Origin: Limonium bicolor
Taxonomy: Eukaryota > Streptophyta > Magnoliopsida > Caryophyllales > Plumbaginaceae
Reading direction: 5' to 3'
Assembly (NCBI GenBank): GCA_023374045.1
Contig: CM041779.1
Location: 267,354,131 to 267,418,130 of the forward strand
Length of the DNA stretch: 64,000 nt
Part shown: in pieces, positions 22,606-33,615 of the stretch
How positions within the stretch are numbered: position 1 is the first letter of the stretch
How the letters are laid out: each line of letters begins with the position of its first letter
Notes under the pieces: model-generated
Databases searched by the model: none
Told to the model about the DNA's origin: nothing
Seen by the model: the letters and a program-made list of their open reading frames with translations, nothing else
Translations under genes and position numbers: made by a program

Positions 22606-22874
22606 TAGAGGCATATCCAAGGTGGGTCACGTGGGGTCATGTGACCCCATGTTTTTTTTGAAGAATTCATAAATTCTGATATATAATCATTAGAGTTAAT
22701 ATGTATATAGTATAACGACCCCATGTATCATAGAATTGTTGCTAGTGTAGTGGTAAGGGATAGAAAGTATTGAGGTTGTCCTAGGTTCAAATCCAACTAT
22801 GATCAAATGTTTTGAATTTTTGTTTTCTTCAAACAATAGTGACCCCACATAATTATATCCTTGCTCCGCCCCTG
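22606..22874. mobile_element. hAT-type MITE, 269 bp
   Basis: The right end reads CCTTGCTCCGCCCCTG, the complement of the CAGGGGCGGAGC terminus common in plant hAT elements. The left end (TAGAGGCATATCCAAGG, then GTGGGGTCA) is a decayed partner that aligns along about 35 bases. Flanks CGGGCGCC (22598-22605) and CGGGTACC (22875-22882) match at 6 of 8 bases, fitting the 8-bp target duplication of hAT elements. It has no coding capacity. Confidence 0.75.
22743..22794 (+). promoter_or_regulatory. Pol III-like A and B boxes inside the MITE
   Basis: TAGTGTAGTGG (22743-22753) resembles a tRNA A box, and GGTTCAAATCC (22784-22794) is an exact match to the B-box consensus GGTTCRANNCC. Spacing is tRNA-like. 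No cloverleaf or CCA-adjacent acceptor stem is evident, so it is not called a tRNA gene. Confidence 0.5.
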
Positions 22875-22927
22875 CGGGTACCTATGCTTGGTTGGCGAAG
22901 AAAAGATATGTAAACATCGACCAGGCG

Positions 22928-23393
22928 TGTAACAGCCCAGGCTCATTGTCAATGTTGTGATATTGTCCACTTTGGGCCAAGCCCGCACAGTTTTGTTTTC
23001 GGGGCTTTACGTATCGTCGCCCCCAAAAGGCCTTACAACATGGAGATGTGTCCACATACCTATAAGGTAGTGCTTCGCTCGCCTCTCCAACTGATGTGAG
23101 AGTTGAGCTCTAGACTGTCACTCCCCCCCCCTCAAGGGGTCTAGTGTCCCCACTGGGTCACTGGCATCGATCCAACCCCTAGCTCTGCTACCATAATTTG
23201 TAACAGCCCAGGCCCATTGTCGATGTTGTGAAATTGTCCTCTTTGAGCCATGCCCGTATAGTTATGTTTTCGGGGCAATACGTATCGCCGTCCCCCAAAA
23301 GGCCTCACAACATGGAGAGGTGTCCACACACCTATAAGGTAGTGCTCCGTTTTGCCTCTTCAACCGATGTGGGAGTCGAGCACCAGACCTTCA
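22928..23393 (-). mobile_element. TRIM element, minus orientation
   Basis: Two LTRs of 193 and 195 bp (22928-23120 and 23199-23393; TG...CA in sense, ending GTTACA) flank only 78 internal bases. The internal part has the primer-binding site TGGTAGCAGAGC (minus, 23182-23193, one mismatch to the Met site) and a purine tract next to the left LTR (plus view, C-rich run from 23121). This is the terminal-repeat retrotransposon in miniature layout: no coding and dependent on other elements. Confidence 0.88.
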
Positions 23394-23854
23394 CTATGCT
23401 CGACTCCCACATCGGTTGAAGAGGCGAACGAAGAACTACCTTATAGGTGTGTGGACACCTTTCCATGTTGTGAGGCCTTTTGAGCGATGGCGATATGTAA
23501 CGCCCCAAAAACAAAACCGTGCGGGCTTGGCTCAAGACGGGCAATATCACAACATCGACAATGAGCTTGGGTTGTTACAAATCATGGTATCAGAGCTAGG
23601 GGTCAGATCGATGCCAGTGACCCAGTGGGGACACTAGGCCCCTTGAGGGGGCGTGGGGAGTGACGGTCTGGTGCTTGACTCCTACATCGGTTGGAGAGGC
23701 GAACGAAGCATTACCTTATAGGTGTGTGGAAACCTTTTCATTTTGTGAGGCCTTTTGGGGGACGGCGATACGTAACACCTCGAAAATGAAATCGTGCGGG
23801 CTTGGCCCAAAGCGGACAATATCACAACATCGACAATGAGCCTGGGTTGTTACA
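23394..23854 (+). mobile_element. TRIM element, plus orientation, fused head to head with the minus copy
   Basis: Same family as the neighbouring copy, opposite strand. The 5' LTR (23394-23579) lacks its first few bases at the junction. The perfect site TGGTATCAGAGC is at 23585-23596, a purine tract AGGGGGCGTGGGGAG lies before 23661, and the 3' LTR is 23661-23854. Together with the minus copy it forms an inverted repeat of about 460 bp per arm with practically no spacer. Confidence 0.88.
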
Positions 23855-23859
23855 AATTA

Positions 23860-25714
23860 TGTTATGCCCTAGTTTTTTTATTGATTTATCTTATTTCGTT
23901 TATAATTCGCAAGGGAGCTTCATAACATTCCTATCTTATTTTAGTGGGATTATATCATTAGCGACATATTTCCTAAGTTAGAAGGAAGCAGGGTTAATCT
24001 CGTCCTTTTGTTTTGTTATTAATTAAAAAGTTAGAAAACTAAATCCCCTTTATTATTCCCTAACTCCCATTATGTTCTTTCCAGTTTGATTTCTCGCTAT
24101 TTAATCACGATAGTTTCCTTCCTCTCAACTTTTGTCCTATCGAGTTTTCTTCCTCCATCGCTCTCTTCCTCACAACCCCTCCATCTTGTAAATTAATTAG
24201 TCTAGTGTTCTAGCTTCGGTGTGGATGATTCGAGTCCGTCAGGTCTTAAGCGTGGGGATTCTGAGTTGTGCTATCGTTCTCCATATTGTTTTGTCGCCCC
24301 GCATTCCAGTTCCGGTTGTCCTCTAAATAGTTCGGGTGTTCGTGATTTTGGGTTGCGATTCGAGTAGAGGTTGTTGTCGAGTCCGCAAAGATGGCTTTAC
24401 GTCGGATGTGAGGTAGGTGGTGAATGGATTCGGGTGTGTGTGTTCAACCACGGGGACTTCTGGTTTTGTTCATTTTCCGTATATGTTTATGTGCTTCTTT
24501 GATTGTGATGTTCTGGTTGTAATTGTTTTACGTTTTTTGATCTGTCAAAACCCAGTGGAAGGTGAGTTTCGAATTGCCATTTTGTAATGAAAGATTTTTC
24601 ATTAGTTGTGGAGAATTGGGGTGTGGTTTTGGTTTTGATTCAACATTGTTAACTACAGTTTTTACACTGTCCGGACTTGAGTACGGACATGCAAGTCCGG
24701 ACGTGGCTTCGGATGCCTTTATTTTGCTGTGCTATGTGTGCTGTCTGGACTTCCGTTTGGACATGTGAGTGGGTGCGAGGACGGTCTCTAAGTTTGTAGT
24801 TCGACTTGTGTCCGAACTTGCAAGCCTGGACACAAGTTCGGACACCCGCGTAGGTTTTTTTTGAAGTTTTTTCAGACATGTAAGTCTAGACAGATGTCCG
24901 GAGGTCTGTGTTTTCCGTTCTCGGTGTGTGTCCGGAAATGCAAGGTCGAACGCATGTCCGGACACGTGTCTGTTTTTGCATAAATTTTGCGTTTTAGTTG
25001 CGTTTTGACCATCATTCACGGCGTTGTGTTCCTCTTGCTGAGTACTATCTATTTTGATGTGTTTTGGCTTATGATTATGAATATATTTCTCTGAAAGTCT
25101 TCGTTAGGTTTCCAATCTTTATGTGGCTCTGAAAGAGCATTAAGCTTCTGTTTTCTGTCTGGCTTTCGTATGTGTTAGTAGTCATACGACTTCTGTTCTG
25201 TTAAGACTTCTGATAAGTTTCTGCTTTCTGCTCTGTTCTGTTCAGTTAAAGGCTTGTACTCTATTTTGGGACCTAGATTTTAAGCTTCTAAGCCTTGGAT
25301 AGTCGGGTCTGGTTGTCCCGTAGCATGCTACGTAGGAATTCCTTCTGCTTTGTTCCTCAGGTTCCCTTATGTTTTGTCTCTCAGGGTCCCTTGGATGTTT
25401 AGTGACAGACGGGTCCATAGTTGTCTCTACGGCTTCTGTGTGGGATCTTCGGATCCATAGGACCATAGCGTGGCCATTCTGATGTGTCAGCTGGTGTTTA
25501 GTGTCCCACCTCTGTTTTGATTAAGCTTCTGTTCTGAACTCCTTCGTCTGTGGTTTGCTTTGCTCTGGTGTAAACTTCTGATCAGTGTGCTCAGCTTCTA
25601 TCTCTCTGCTCTGATTTGACAAGCCTCGGTTTCTGTTCTGATCTGTCTCTCTTCTGATTTGGGAAAGCTTCATCCTCTGCCTGATTTCTGCTATGACTTT
25701 TGGTCTATTTTTGC
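23860..25714 (+). repeat. Truncated LTR related to element C, plus orientation
   Basis: It starts TGTTATGCCC and follows the order of the element C LTR read in sense. Shared stretches include GAGGTAGGTGG with the following GATTCGG (about 24411), the hairpin cluster, TTTTGGGACCTAGAT (about 25264) and TTTAGTGTCCCACCTCTGTTTT (about 25497, in pieces). It is diverged, so it is another family or an old copy. It breaks off at the microsatellite and no internal domain follows; it is a truncated or solo LTR. Confidence 0.75.
24660..24965 (+). repeat. CGGAC-core hairpin cluster in the truncated LTR
   Basis: The region is packed with GTCCGGAC and CGGACATG motifs. The clearest hairpin pairs 24808-24820 with 24833-24845 (GTGTCCGAACTTG / CAAGTTCGGACAC, 13 bp perfect). 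Others near 24668-24705 and 24890-24965 are imperfect. Confidence 0.8.
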
Positions 25715-26155
<441 letters not shown>

Positions 26156-26591
26156 AAGAAAATCTATAAATTGGGGGTCAACCCAAAGCAATAAACATGC
26201 TATCAGTATTTGATTATTCCAAAGCTCAAATTTGGACTTGATTCCTCATTTCTCTCAAAACTCTCTCTCTAGTCCGATGAACTAGGTAATCCGAAGAAGG
26301 ACTCGAGGACAGGATTAGGAGAAATATAGGATAGTTAAATATCGAGTCGGGCATGTAGTTAGGGAAGATTATTGATCGGTCATTTGGCACCATATGTTGG
26401 AATCGAACAACTCTGATTTAGTAACCACGTATCCCCCATGATAAGAGTAAAATTTCACAAAACATCAAGATATGAGGATAGAAAATATGTTTTTTTGCAG
26501 GTTCAGGTGAAAGATACCTCCAAAAGCAAGAAGAGTACTAGAAGCTAGTGCTGAAGCTTCCGATTCAATCTCCAAGAAAGACCTCGAGAAG
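26156..26591 (+). other. Element D (Tat-lineage) LTR remnant and primer-binding region
   Basis: Sequence after the microsatellite ends with CATTTGGCACCATATGTTGGAA at about 26381, in pieces resembling the TGGCGCC-type primer-binding site that precedes gag in Tat elements. The LTR 5' portion is missing. An untranslated leader follows to 26591. Confidence 0.45.
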
Positions 26592-27259
26592 ATGTTGAAG
26601 GGGTTGACAAAAGCAATCAATGAGCGAATCGTTGAAGGGAACGAGCTAGTACAGCAGGAGATGATGCAACGAGATGAGGATTACCAAAAAAAATGGGAGG
26701 AAATGGCTGAAGAAATTGAATTGTTGAAAGAAAGGGATTCGGAAGGGAGCAATGGGAGAAAGAGGGAAGAGCAAAAAGAATCACCGAAAGTGATCAACAA
26801 AGAAGCTGAGAAAGAGGACTCCGTTGATATGAGCCTCTATCTTTTCTCTGAAAAAATCAGAAAGGTGAAGCTCCCTCCCTGCTTCGTCGCCCCCACAATT
26901 GAAAAGTATGATGGGACGGGGGACCTGGCCCAACACATCAAAAAGTTCATGTTTGCCATGAACACGCAAGAGATCAGCTCCCTTGCCCTGTGCAATCTTT
27001 TTCTGGGGACCCTCCCCAAGAGAGCGTTGAGCTGGTTTTCTATAAGACCCTCTCAATCCATCTCCAACTTCAAACAATTAACGGAGGAGTTTCAACAATA
27101 CTTCGCGGCCAGCAAGAAGCTTCAAAAAAGCACAATTGAGCTAATAGGCATTAAGCAACAAAAGGGAGAGTCAATGAAGGAATACATCGAGCGATTTCAC
27201 AAATAGGTCACAGAGATAGACAATCAAAACATTCAGAAATGGATTGGCCCACCCCCGAC
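26592..27259 (+). pseudogene. Element D gag (Tat lineage), first part
   Basis: A 204-codon open stretch begins with a charged, helical region (EGNELVQQEMMQRDEDYQKK, then MAEEIELLKERD). It runs into a retrotransposon gag core: LPPCFVAPTIEKYDGTGD, LAQHIKKFMFAMN, LFLGTLPKRALSWF, QYFAASKKLQKSTIEL and ESMKEYIERF. This is the Tat/Retand-type gag pattern. A stop at 27204-27206 is followed by in-frame gag-like sequence to 27259, where the 20.9-kb element is inserted. The frame resumes at 48152. The upstream Met used here may not be the true start. Confidence 0.88.
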
Positions 27260-28135
27260 TGTAGACACCAAAAATTCTCACTTGAAATAATGAATAAAAT
27301 AAAAGGGGTCGTCACCTTTCTTTTCAAAACGTATTAACGTGTGTGCCAAAACGAAACCGTCATTTTTGATAAAATTCTAAAATCATTTTTCAAAGCATTT
27401 TAGGAAAACACAACTTTTTCGAAAATGAATTTCCAACGACAATCCGGTTTTAAACCCATCCCTTCTTGTCTTATTTACTTATCTTATTATTTTTGTATAT
27501 ATTCTGATTTTTATTGCTTATTTGTTTATCTATCTCATTTTCCGCTACTTGTATGTATATAATTCAGTCTCCATTTTTTACATTCACTCATGTTTTACCT
27601 CCGTTATTTTAGTACTATTTCATTATTTCATATACTTTATCATATTTGCTACTATTAATTTTACTTGTTCCATTCTTTCTAATTCACTACAGTGACGTGT
27701 GTCTAATTCAATTTCCATGTTCATAGCATCCACTCGCATTTTACCTCTGTCATTCTAATATCGTTTCATTATTTCATGTACGCATTATTATACTATTTCA
27801 TTCATTTGTATTTAGTCATATTTTATACTTTAGTATTTTACATTCTATTATTTCATGATTTTTGAGAAGAAAACGATCCATTAGATAAAACCGTTTAGTC
27901 TTACTGTATATTTTCATTTAGAACACTAGCATTCTTAGAAGGATTACTCATCTCGAGGGAAAGCTTTAGTATTAGTTCTCACATACTTTTATTGAGTTCT
28001 GTCTTGGTGTAATTGGCCAGTGTATAGATGGAGGAAGCTAGAGGTCTTGATTTTGAAACTTGGTAAGGTCCTCAGATTTCCTTTTTCCATTAAATGGTGC
28101 TCAGACCCATATTTCAATTCAGTCAAATGTAATTT

Positions 28136-28545
28136 TGGCCCAGTCTATGGTCAAACCGAGCATGACCAGCCCAATCGGTTTACTTGCTCCATTCATGCCC
28201 AAAAGAAAATAAAAGCCCATGACTCAATAAACCCTAACCAGACATCTGTCTCCATACCACACATTATAAAACATTCTCAAAACCTACAGTACCCGGACGT
28301 TTTTTTACCTGCCGGCGCTAATCCCCATCATTCAGATTGTAGTGTCGATTCCTATTGTTCATGCTATCCCAGTTCGAACTCGAGAGGAGAAAACCCAGAA
28401 ACAAAGAATTCCTTGTCCCTCATTCTTTCCGTTGGAAACCCGAAGCCATCCTGCCACTGAAAATCACCACCATAGCTCTCTGGTGACCTCGTCTGCATCG
28501 CCGTTGTTTCGTTCTTTTATTTCTTTACGATTGAACACAGAGTAA
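28136..28545 (+). promoter_or_regulatory. Gene-promoter-like segment with splice-donor-ended exon inside the LTR
   Basis: Four RGCCCA/TGGCCC-type motifs (28136, 28167, 28195 and 28213) resemble plant site II elements (TGGGCY, here in reverse). AAACCCTAA at 28229-28237 is a telo-box, and a TATA box (ATTATAAAAC) lies at 28263. This trio is typical of promoters of plant translation-related genes. An exon-like stretch follows and ends ACAGA/GTAAGT at 28541. Further downstream, AG...GT-bounded short segments occur near 29310, 29446 and 29855. The same arrangement recurs at about 42640-43050 in the 3' LTR. I infer capture of a host gene's 5' region; the gene is not identified. Confidence 0.5.
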
Positions 28546-31124
28546 GTAGCATTCCTTTCATGTTGCTCTCTCTGAGAATGGATTTCCAATACGTTTCTTC
28601 AACCTTCCCTTTTTATGTTTCCTCTAACATATCGTTGCCGGAGAATTTGAACCAGTGATGGCAATGTGAGATTACAACTCCATCGGAAACTAGTTTCCAA
28701 AGAAGGAGCCTATTCCGATCACTGTTTATCTTTCCCCCTCGTTAAATTCCAGAGCCAAGGCTTCGAATGCTTATTTCTCATGTCTCTGGCTTCAGGAAAA
28801 CGCTTATCATTGTACAAGTTTTTTTTTATTTCATGATTCCTTATTCTGTTCGTTTTTTTTTCTTCTCACACGCGGACTGAAGGAAGAGAGATGGCTTCCA
28901 GTAGCCACTCCTCTGTTCCAGGAACATTTGCTTGAACTTAAATATGTGCCCACAGCCCAGGTCTTATACCCGTTTGGCTTTCTGTTGATCATCACATGCA
29001 ACTGAATGACTTTAGTTGTGCATTTTCCTTTCACAAGACATGTTTAATAAGATTCTGTAAAGAAGAAACTCATATTATGCCTCAGGTCCTTTTAAGATCA
29101 AACTGACGCAGATTGTGCTTCGTAACTTCTCACGGTTGCTCGAAGTTTCTTTCTAGTTTTGCTTAGAGTTTTGTGAGCAGATTTAACTCATTACTTCCGG
29201 TAAAGGTTGAGAAATATTCACCTTCGACGTACACCGGTAGCCTATCCCCTATTGCTCATTCTCTCTGCATATTCGATTATATTGCTATCTGATGTGATTT
29301 GTTCACAGGCTCTAGAGTAAGTTGTTAAACATTTTTTTCCCTCTTCAAACTGTCATTAGGACTCTGGTTTGTAGTTTGCTTTGCCTATATGTTCGAGTTA
29401 CAATCTAATATGTCTTCTGGTGTATACTTTCGTTTGATCTCCGCAGGAGCAATCATTCTGTTTGAGTGGTACTTTTCCCTTTGAACAACTTCTTTATCTG
29501 TTGAGTGTGACACAAATTATGTTTGAGAAATGTTAGTTGTACCCCACGACGAATAAGCACTGTCACATTGCTTCTGATTTCACGTCTACCTTGCATATGT
29601 CGTTGGCTGGATCTGTACAATTTGCTTACCCGCTTGTGTCGTGTACTGTACAGGAGATACCTGTTTTCTTTTAGTTTGCAGGGCCTGGACACCATCTCTG
29701 AATTGTCATGAACATACCAATATCTCACACTCTAGGCTCAGTTTATCTACCCTTCAATACTTCAATTAAGATCTCATTTCTTTGTATTGATGTCATTCTG
29801 TCTGGCCGATGCCTGATCTAGCGCATTTGTTTTGTTTACAAATATATTCTTGCAGGAGATTTTCATCGATTTCCTGGTACACTATCTCTTACCCAAATGA
29901 TTCTTTGTTTGCTGTTTGACTGGGTGTTAAAATGATGGTGTTGTCTGGTCATAAGGTACTTGGTGAATATAATCTTGTTTGGCTGACTCCCCTGGGATAA
30001 ACTTAACTCTGTCATATTGTTCAGATTAACCAATAACTTGATAACTGGCACGGATTACTGATTTCTTCATGCTCATATATCATTGTCATGTTCCGATTGT
30101 TCATTTACGACAAAGGATTATTTGAGCCGTGTCTACTTCAAAAGGGAATGTTGGGATTTTTATTTTACGACTTTCTGCTTAGTCCAGTTTGATTATTTAA
30201 GATTTAATTTTCGTCAATAAGAACATATTAAGGCAGTATTTGGTTTGTGAACATGCTCAGTTTTAAGCATCCATTGAGTATAGATCTGCTTGGTGCTTTA
30301 TGTTTAAGATTGGAGGTTTGGGGCTAGCTCCAGCAGGGTGTGATAAAAATCTGAAATGAATTGTGAGTTTTGGGTTAGCGTCCACCAGATTAAGACCTCC
30401 CTGGAATAGACAAAAAACTCAGTTAATGACCTCACTACTAGATGATAATCTGTTGATTAAAACGCCAGGGTGTTGAGCTTCAAAAATGCATAGCTACCCA
30501 TCATCAATGGGACGAGGCTTTAATTTCACTAGCACCCCTTCTGTTTGGGTTTAGTAACAATTTGGAAAGTCGGGTACAGATACTAATTCCCATGTTTTGC
30601 ACTGATTATGTAAATTTAAGATTTGAAGGTATGCCTTTAATCTTTCTTTGACCTGAAGATCAATTTTCTCTTGCCATACAAATTACTTGCTTTCTGATCT
30701 CTCTTCGAACCATACATGTACTTGCTTGGTGCACATAGTTTTGTTGCACTCTTTTAAACCATTGCTCGTTATATTCTTTATTGTTTATTTATTGCTTATT
30801 GTATAAACCCTAGATGGCCCTCTAGGTCACCCAGTGATCAAAGTCTTGGAGGGTACCCACAACTAGCTTATTTCTGATTTGCTTTGTGGGGAGCAATACT
30901 TTCCAAAACTTTGAAGATCTCTTTAAGCCTTTGAAGGTACCCCACAGCTAGCTTATTTCTGATTTGCTTTGTGGGGAACAATATCTTCCAAACTCTTAAA
31001 GCTTATCCCAAACCACCTCTTAATTTCATTAAAAAACTTTACAAAAAAAAACAAAAAAACAAAAACACAAAGAATAAATTCAAATCCAAATTCGACTTGA
31101 AGTTTCATTTCACCTTCGACCCAA

Positions 31125-31360
31125 ATAAAGCCCAACATCCAAAAAAGCCCAAGGTCAAGAATGGGCCCAAAAATCAAGTCAAGCCCAACATTCAAATTCA
31201 AGGGCTCATTCAGCCCAAATCAAAAATCCCAAATCAGCCCAAATTGAAGGGCTCATTCAGCCCAAATCAAAAATCCCAAATCAGCCCAAATTGAAGAGCC
31301 CACTCGGCCCAATCAAAAATCCATTTCAGCCCAAATCACAATCGGCCCAAAAGTCCAATC
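31125..31360 (+). repeat. GCCCA-rich tract in the element E LTR
   Basis: More than a dozen AGCCCA or GGCCCA motifs, including a 47-base tandem duplication around GGGCTCATTCAGCCCAAATC. Duplicated in the 3' LTR at about 45633-45865. Confidence 0.75.
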
Positions 31361-32792
31361 CGGTCCAACTTTGACCCCTGACTTTGACACCCCACTCTGA
31401 CCTTTGACCAATCTCAACTTTGACCAACCTCAAATTTGACCCGACTCGTTTTCCAACCCCAATCCGAATTCAATTCAACCCAATTCAAAACCCAACTCAT
31501 TTCGATTCAGTCCAATTCAATCCAATTCCATTCCATTCAGATTCAATTCGTCTAATCCAAACTCAATTGTAAATCCCTTTCAAACTTCAAAAATCTCTTT
31601 TTTCAAATTTCAAACATTCATCCCATTCAAATTTCATCAAGTTTTCTTAGATTTAGAAGAAACTATTTTGTGGAATTTTAAAGGAAAAAACTCTTCTCAC
31701 ATCACAGAAAACTCTTCTCAAACGCAGAAAGTTCTTCTCACATATACAGAAAGTTTTCTCCTAAAAACATTTCTCAAAATCAGTGTTTCTAAGTCGAGAA
31801 TTCTAAACAACTTCAAAAGTTTTCTAACTTAGTTTTCAACTCAAATAAACCGTTTTCGGGGAACATGAAATGTCTAACACTTTCAAAACACTTTCCTCCT
31901 AGTTAGACATCACTTGTCTCCCTTTCTGAATAAAAATCCGAGGCGGGGCACTGGGGTCGCCACATCCCTTGTCGCAGTCTGGATTTCTTTAGGCGGGGCA
32001 TTAGGGTGACAAACCTCCTCTAATTGCAGCCTAGATTTTTACGAGGCGGGGTGCTAGGGATGTGACCGCCTTCCTAGTTGCAGCCGGGATTTCAGAATCG
32101 TCTAACTCCCTTCCACTCGATTTCAATGTTTTTGGTTTTTAACGTTTTAAAACCCGGGAGTTAGAGACGTTATTAGGGTTTGACCGAGAGCATTCATAGT
32201 GTTCTCTCGAAATCCTATTTTTCAACATAAATTCATTGCCCCATCTTTCGAGCCTCGGCACTTACCATCAATTAAGTGTCGTGTTCGAGGGGGTACATAG
32301 GGTGTTCCCTCGGGATCACCCGCCCTTTTTACAACAAAATAATTTTCCTCAACCATTTTTGAACCTTAAACCTAAAAAATCTGGGATCTCTCCCAATTTC
32401 AATTGCCTCACATTCTCAAAACATCATTCAAACTCCAACTCACCTTCAACCCGAATCATCTCCCAAATCATGACTTCTCCCAAATTTCTAAAGTCTTATA
32501 GGCCCGAGTGTCTCACAGACTCGAACATCTCAATCTCTCCACCATTTTAAGATTCAAACGTCTCACAGACCCGAGCGTCTCACAGACCTTGACATCCCAT
32601 TTCGTCCACCACCTGAATATCTCAAATGTCTCATAGACCCGAGCGTCTCACAGACCTTGACATCCCATTTCGTCCACCACCTGAATATCTCAAATGTCTC
32701 ATAGGCCCGAGCGTCTCACAGACTAACCTCTCAAACACCTCAAATATCTTCAAACCCCACAAACATCAAAACTTTCAAAACCCAATTTTTGT

Positions 32793-32859
32793 GAACTACG
32801 TAAGGTCTGATCTCAACAGGGGGTTGAGTACGTAGGCAACCCACATAGGGTGCGACCCC
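32793..32859 (+). other. Conserved ACTACGT/ACGTAG stem-loop block in the element E LTR
   Basis: GAACTACGTAAGGTCTGATC is followed by CTCAAC, a short loop, GTTGAG and then TACGTAGGCAACC. The outer CTACGT pairs with ACGTAG and the inner CTCAAC with GTTGAG. Copies occur at 47340-47405 (3' LTR) and, diverged, at 38653-38719. Confidence 0.6.
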
Positions 32860-33598
32860 ATTCCAATCCATAAAACCCCTTCCCCAACTTTAAGGTGGCT
32901 CTCATATCTCTCAAACCTTCTTCAGCTTCCACATACGTCAAACCGTCAGACTCCAAATCTTGTCTATTCACTCAACCTCATACTTTTCCCAAATCTTCAT
33001 TCTATATTCATCCAAATTCACCAATTCCCCCTTCTTGGTGCTAGCTTGGCAAAAAAGCTCGCCTCATCCACTCCCTGCTCTCTTCCTGTCCTAATCCTAT
33101 CCTTGGCTCTTAATTGAATCTCTCTTGAATAAGGTTTTGAAAGAAGACAATCCTGACAATTGGAGACCGAGGTTTCCTCGGGCACCAATCCAAAGTAGTG
33201 GTCGTTGCCACTTCTAAGGGGTGTAACCCAGTGCGAACCCACAACAGAATCTCTGACATGACAGATAAGTCCTATCCTAGGCACATCTCAGAGTCAATCA
33301 CGGTTCTAGAACCCTTCTCCTCCCTTCCTAGTTCCTTAGGTCAAACTAGGTGGCGACTCTAGTCAATTCCGCCCTTAGGGCATAAGTCCGCGTGGAGCCT
33401 ATTGAGAGTGGGTGTAGTGTACACTTGCACTCTCCCTTATGCTTTCTGGGAAAGACGGACGATAGAGTAGGTATTTGAGGGCTGCCAGAATAACGGGTTT
33501 TCACCCTCCACAGAATGGCATTTTCTAGGATCTCGACTTTTTAGTCAGATCATATTTAGATAGACCCCCCTCATACTGAAAAATCACCCTCCACAGAA

Positions 33599-33615
33599 TG
33601 GCGACTCTGCTGGGG
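33599..33615 (+). other. Element E primer-binding site
   Basis: TGGCGACTCTGCTGGGG begins three bases after the LTR end. The identical sequence, on the other strand, is the primer-binding site of the three-LTR element (54259-54275). I attribute it to Tat-lineage elements from memory; the tRNA was not verified. Confidence 0.8.

Larger units (their letters stand above)
27260..33595 (+). repeat. Element E 5' LTR, about 6.3 kb
   Basis: Starts TGTAGACACC and ends CACCCTCCACA. It contains an A+T-rich U3-like part (27300-28000), a promoter-like and exon-like stretch (28136-28545 and onward), a GCCCA-rich tract (31125-31360), a stretch of TCAATTC/CAATCC repeats (31440-31560), a GAGCGTCTCACAGACC repeat block (32500-32730, with a 67-base tandem duplication) and a stem-loop block (32793-32859). 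Nothing in it reads as an element protein. Confidence 0.93.

Noticed and set aside
22743..22794. tRNA gene
   Set aside because: A and B boxes are present, but no acceptor stem or full cloverleaf can be folded around them, and the unit sits inside a MITE.
22928..23854. Cassandra-type TRIM with 5S rRNA sequence
   Set aside because: The LTR size is right, but I see none of the 5S internal promoter sequence in the LTRs.
28342..28545. Small gene encoding a 67-residue protein, repeated at 42838-43041
   Set aside because: It is repeated only because both LTRs carry it, has no recognisable domain, and overlaps an exon-like 5' untranslated stretch.
31000..31300. K/P/N-rich 107-residue plus-strand frame
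   Set aside because: Its composition follows from A-rich sequence and GCCCAAAT repeats. It is duplicated with the LTR and resembles no protein.
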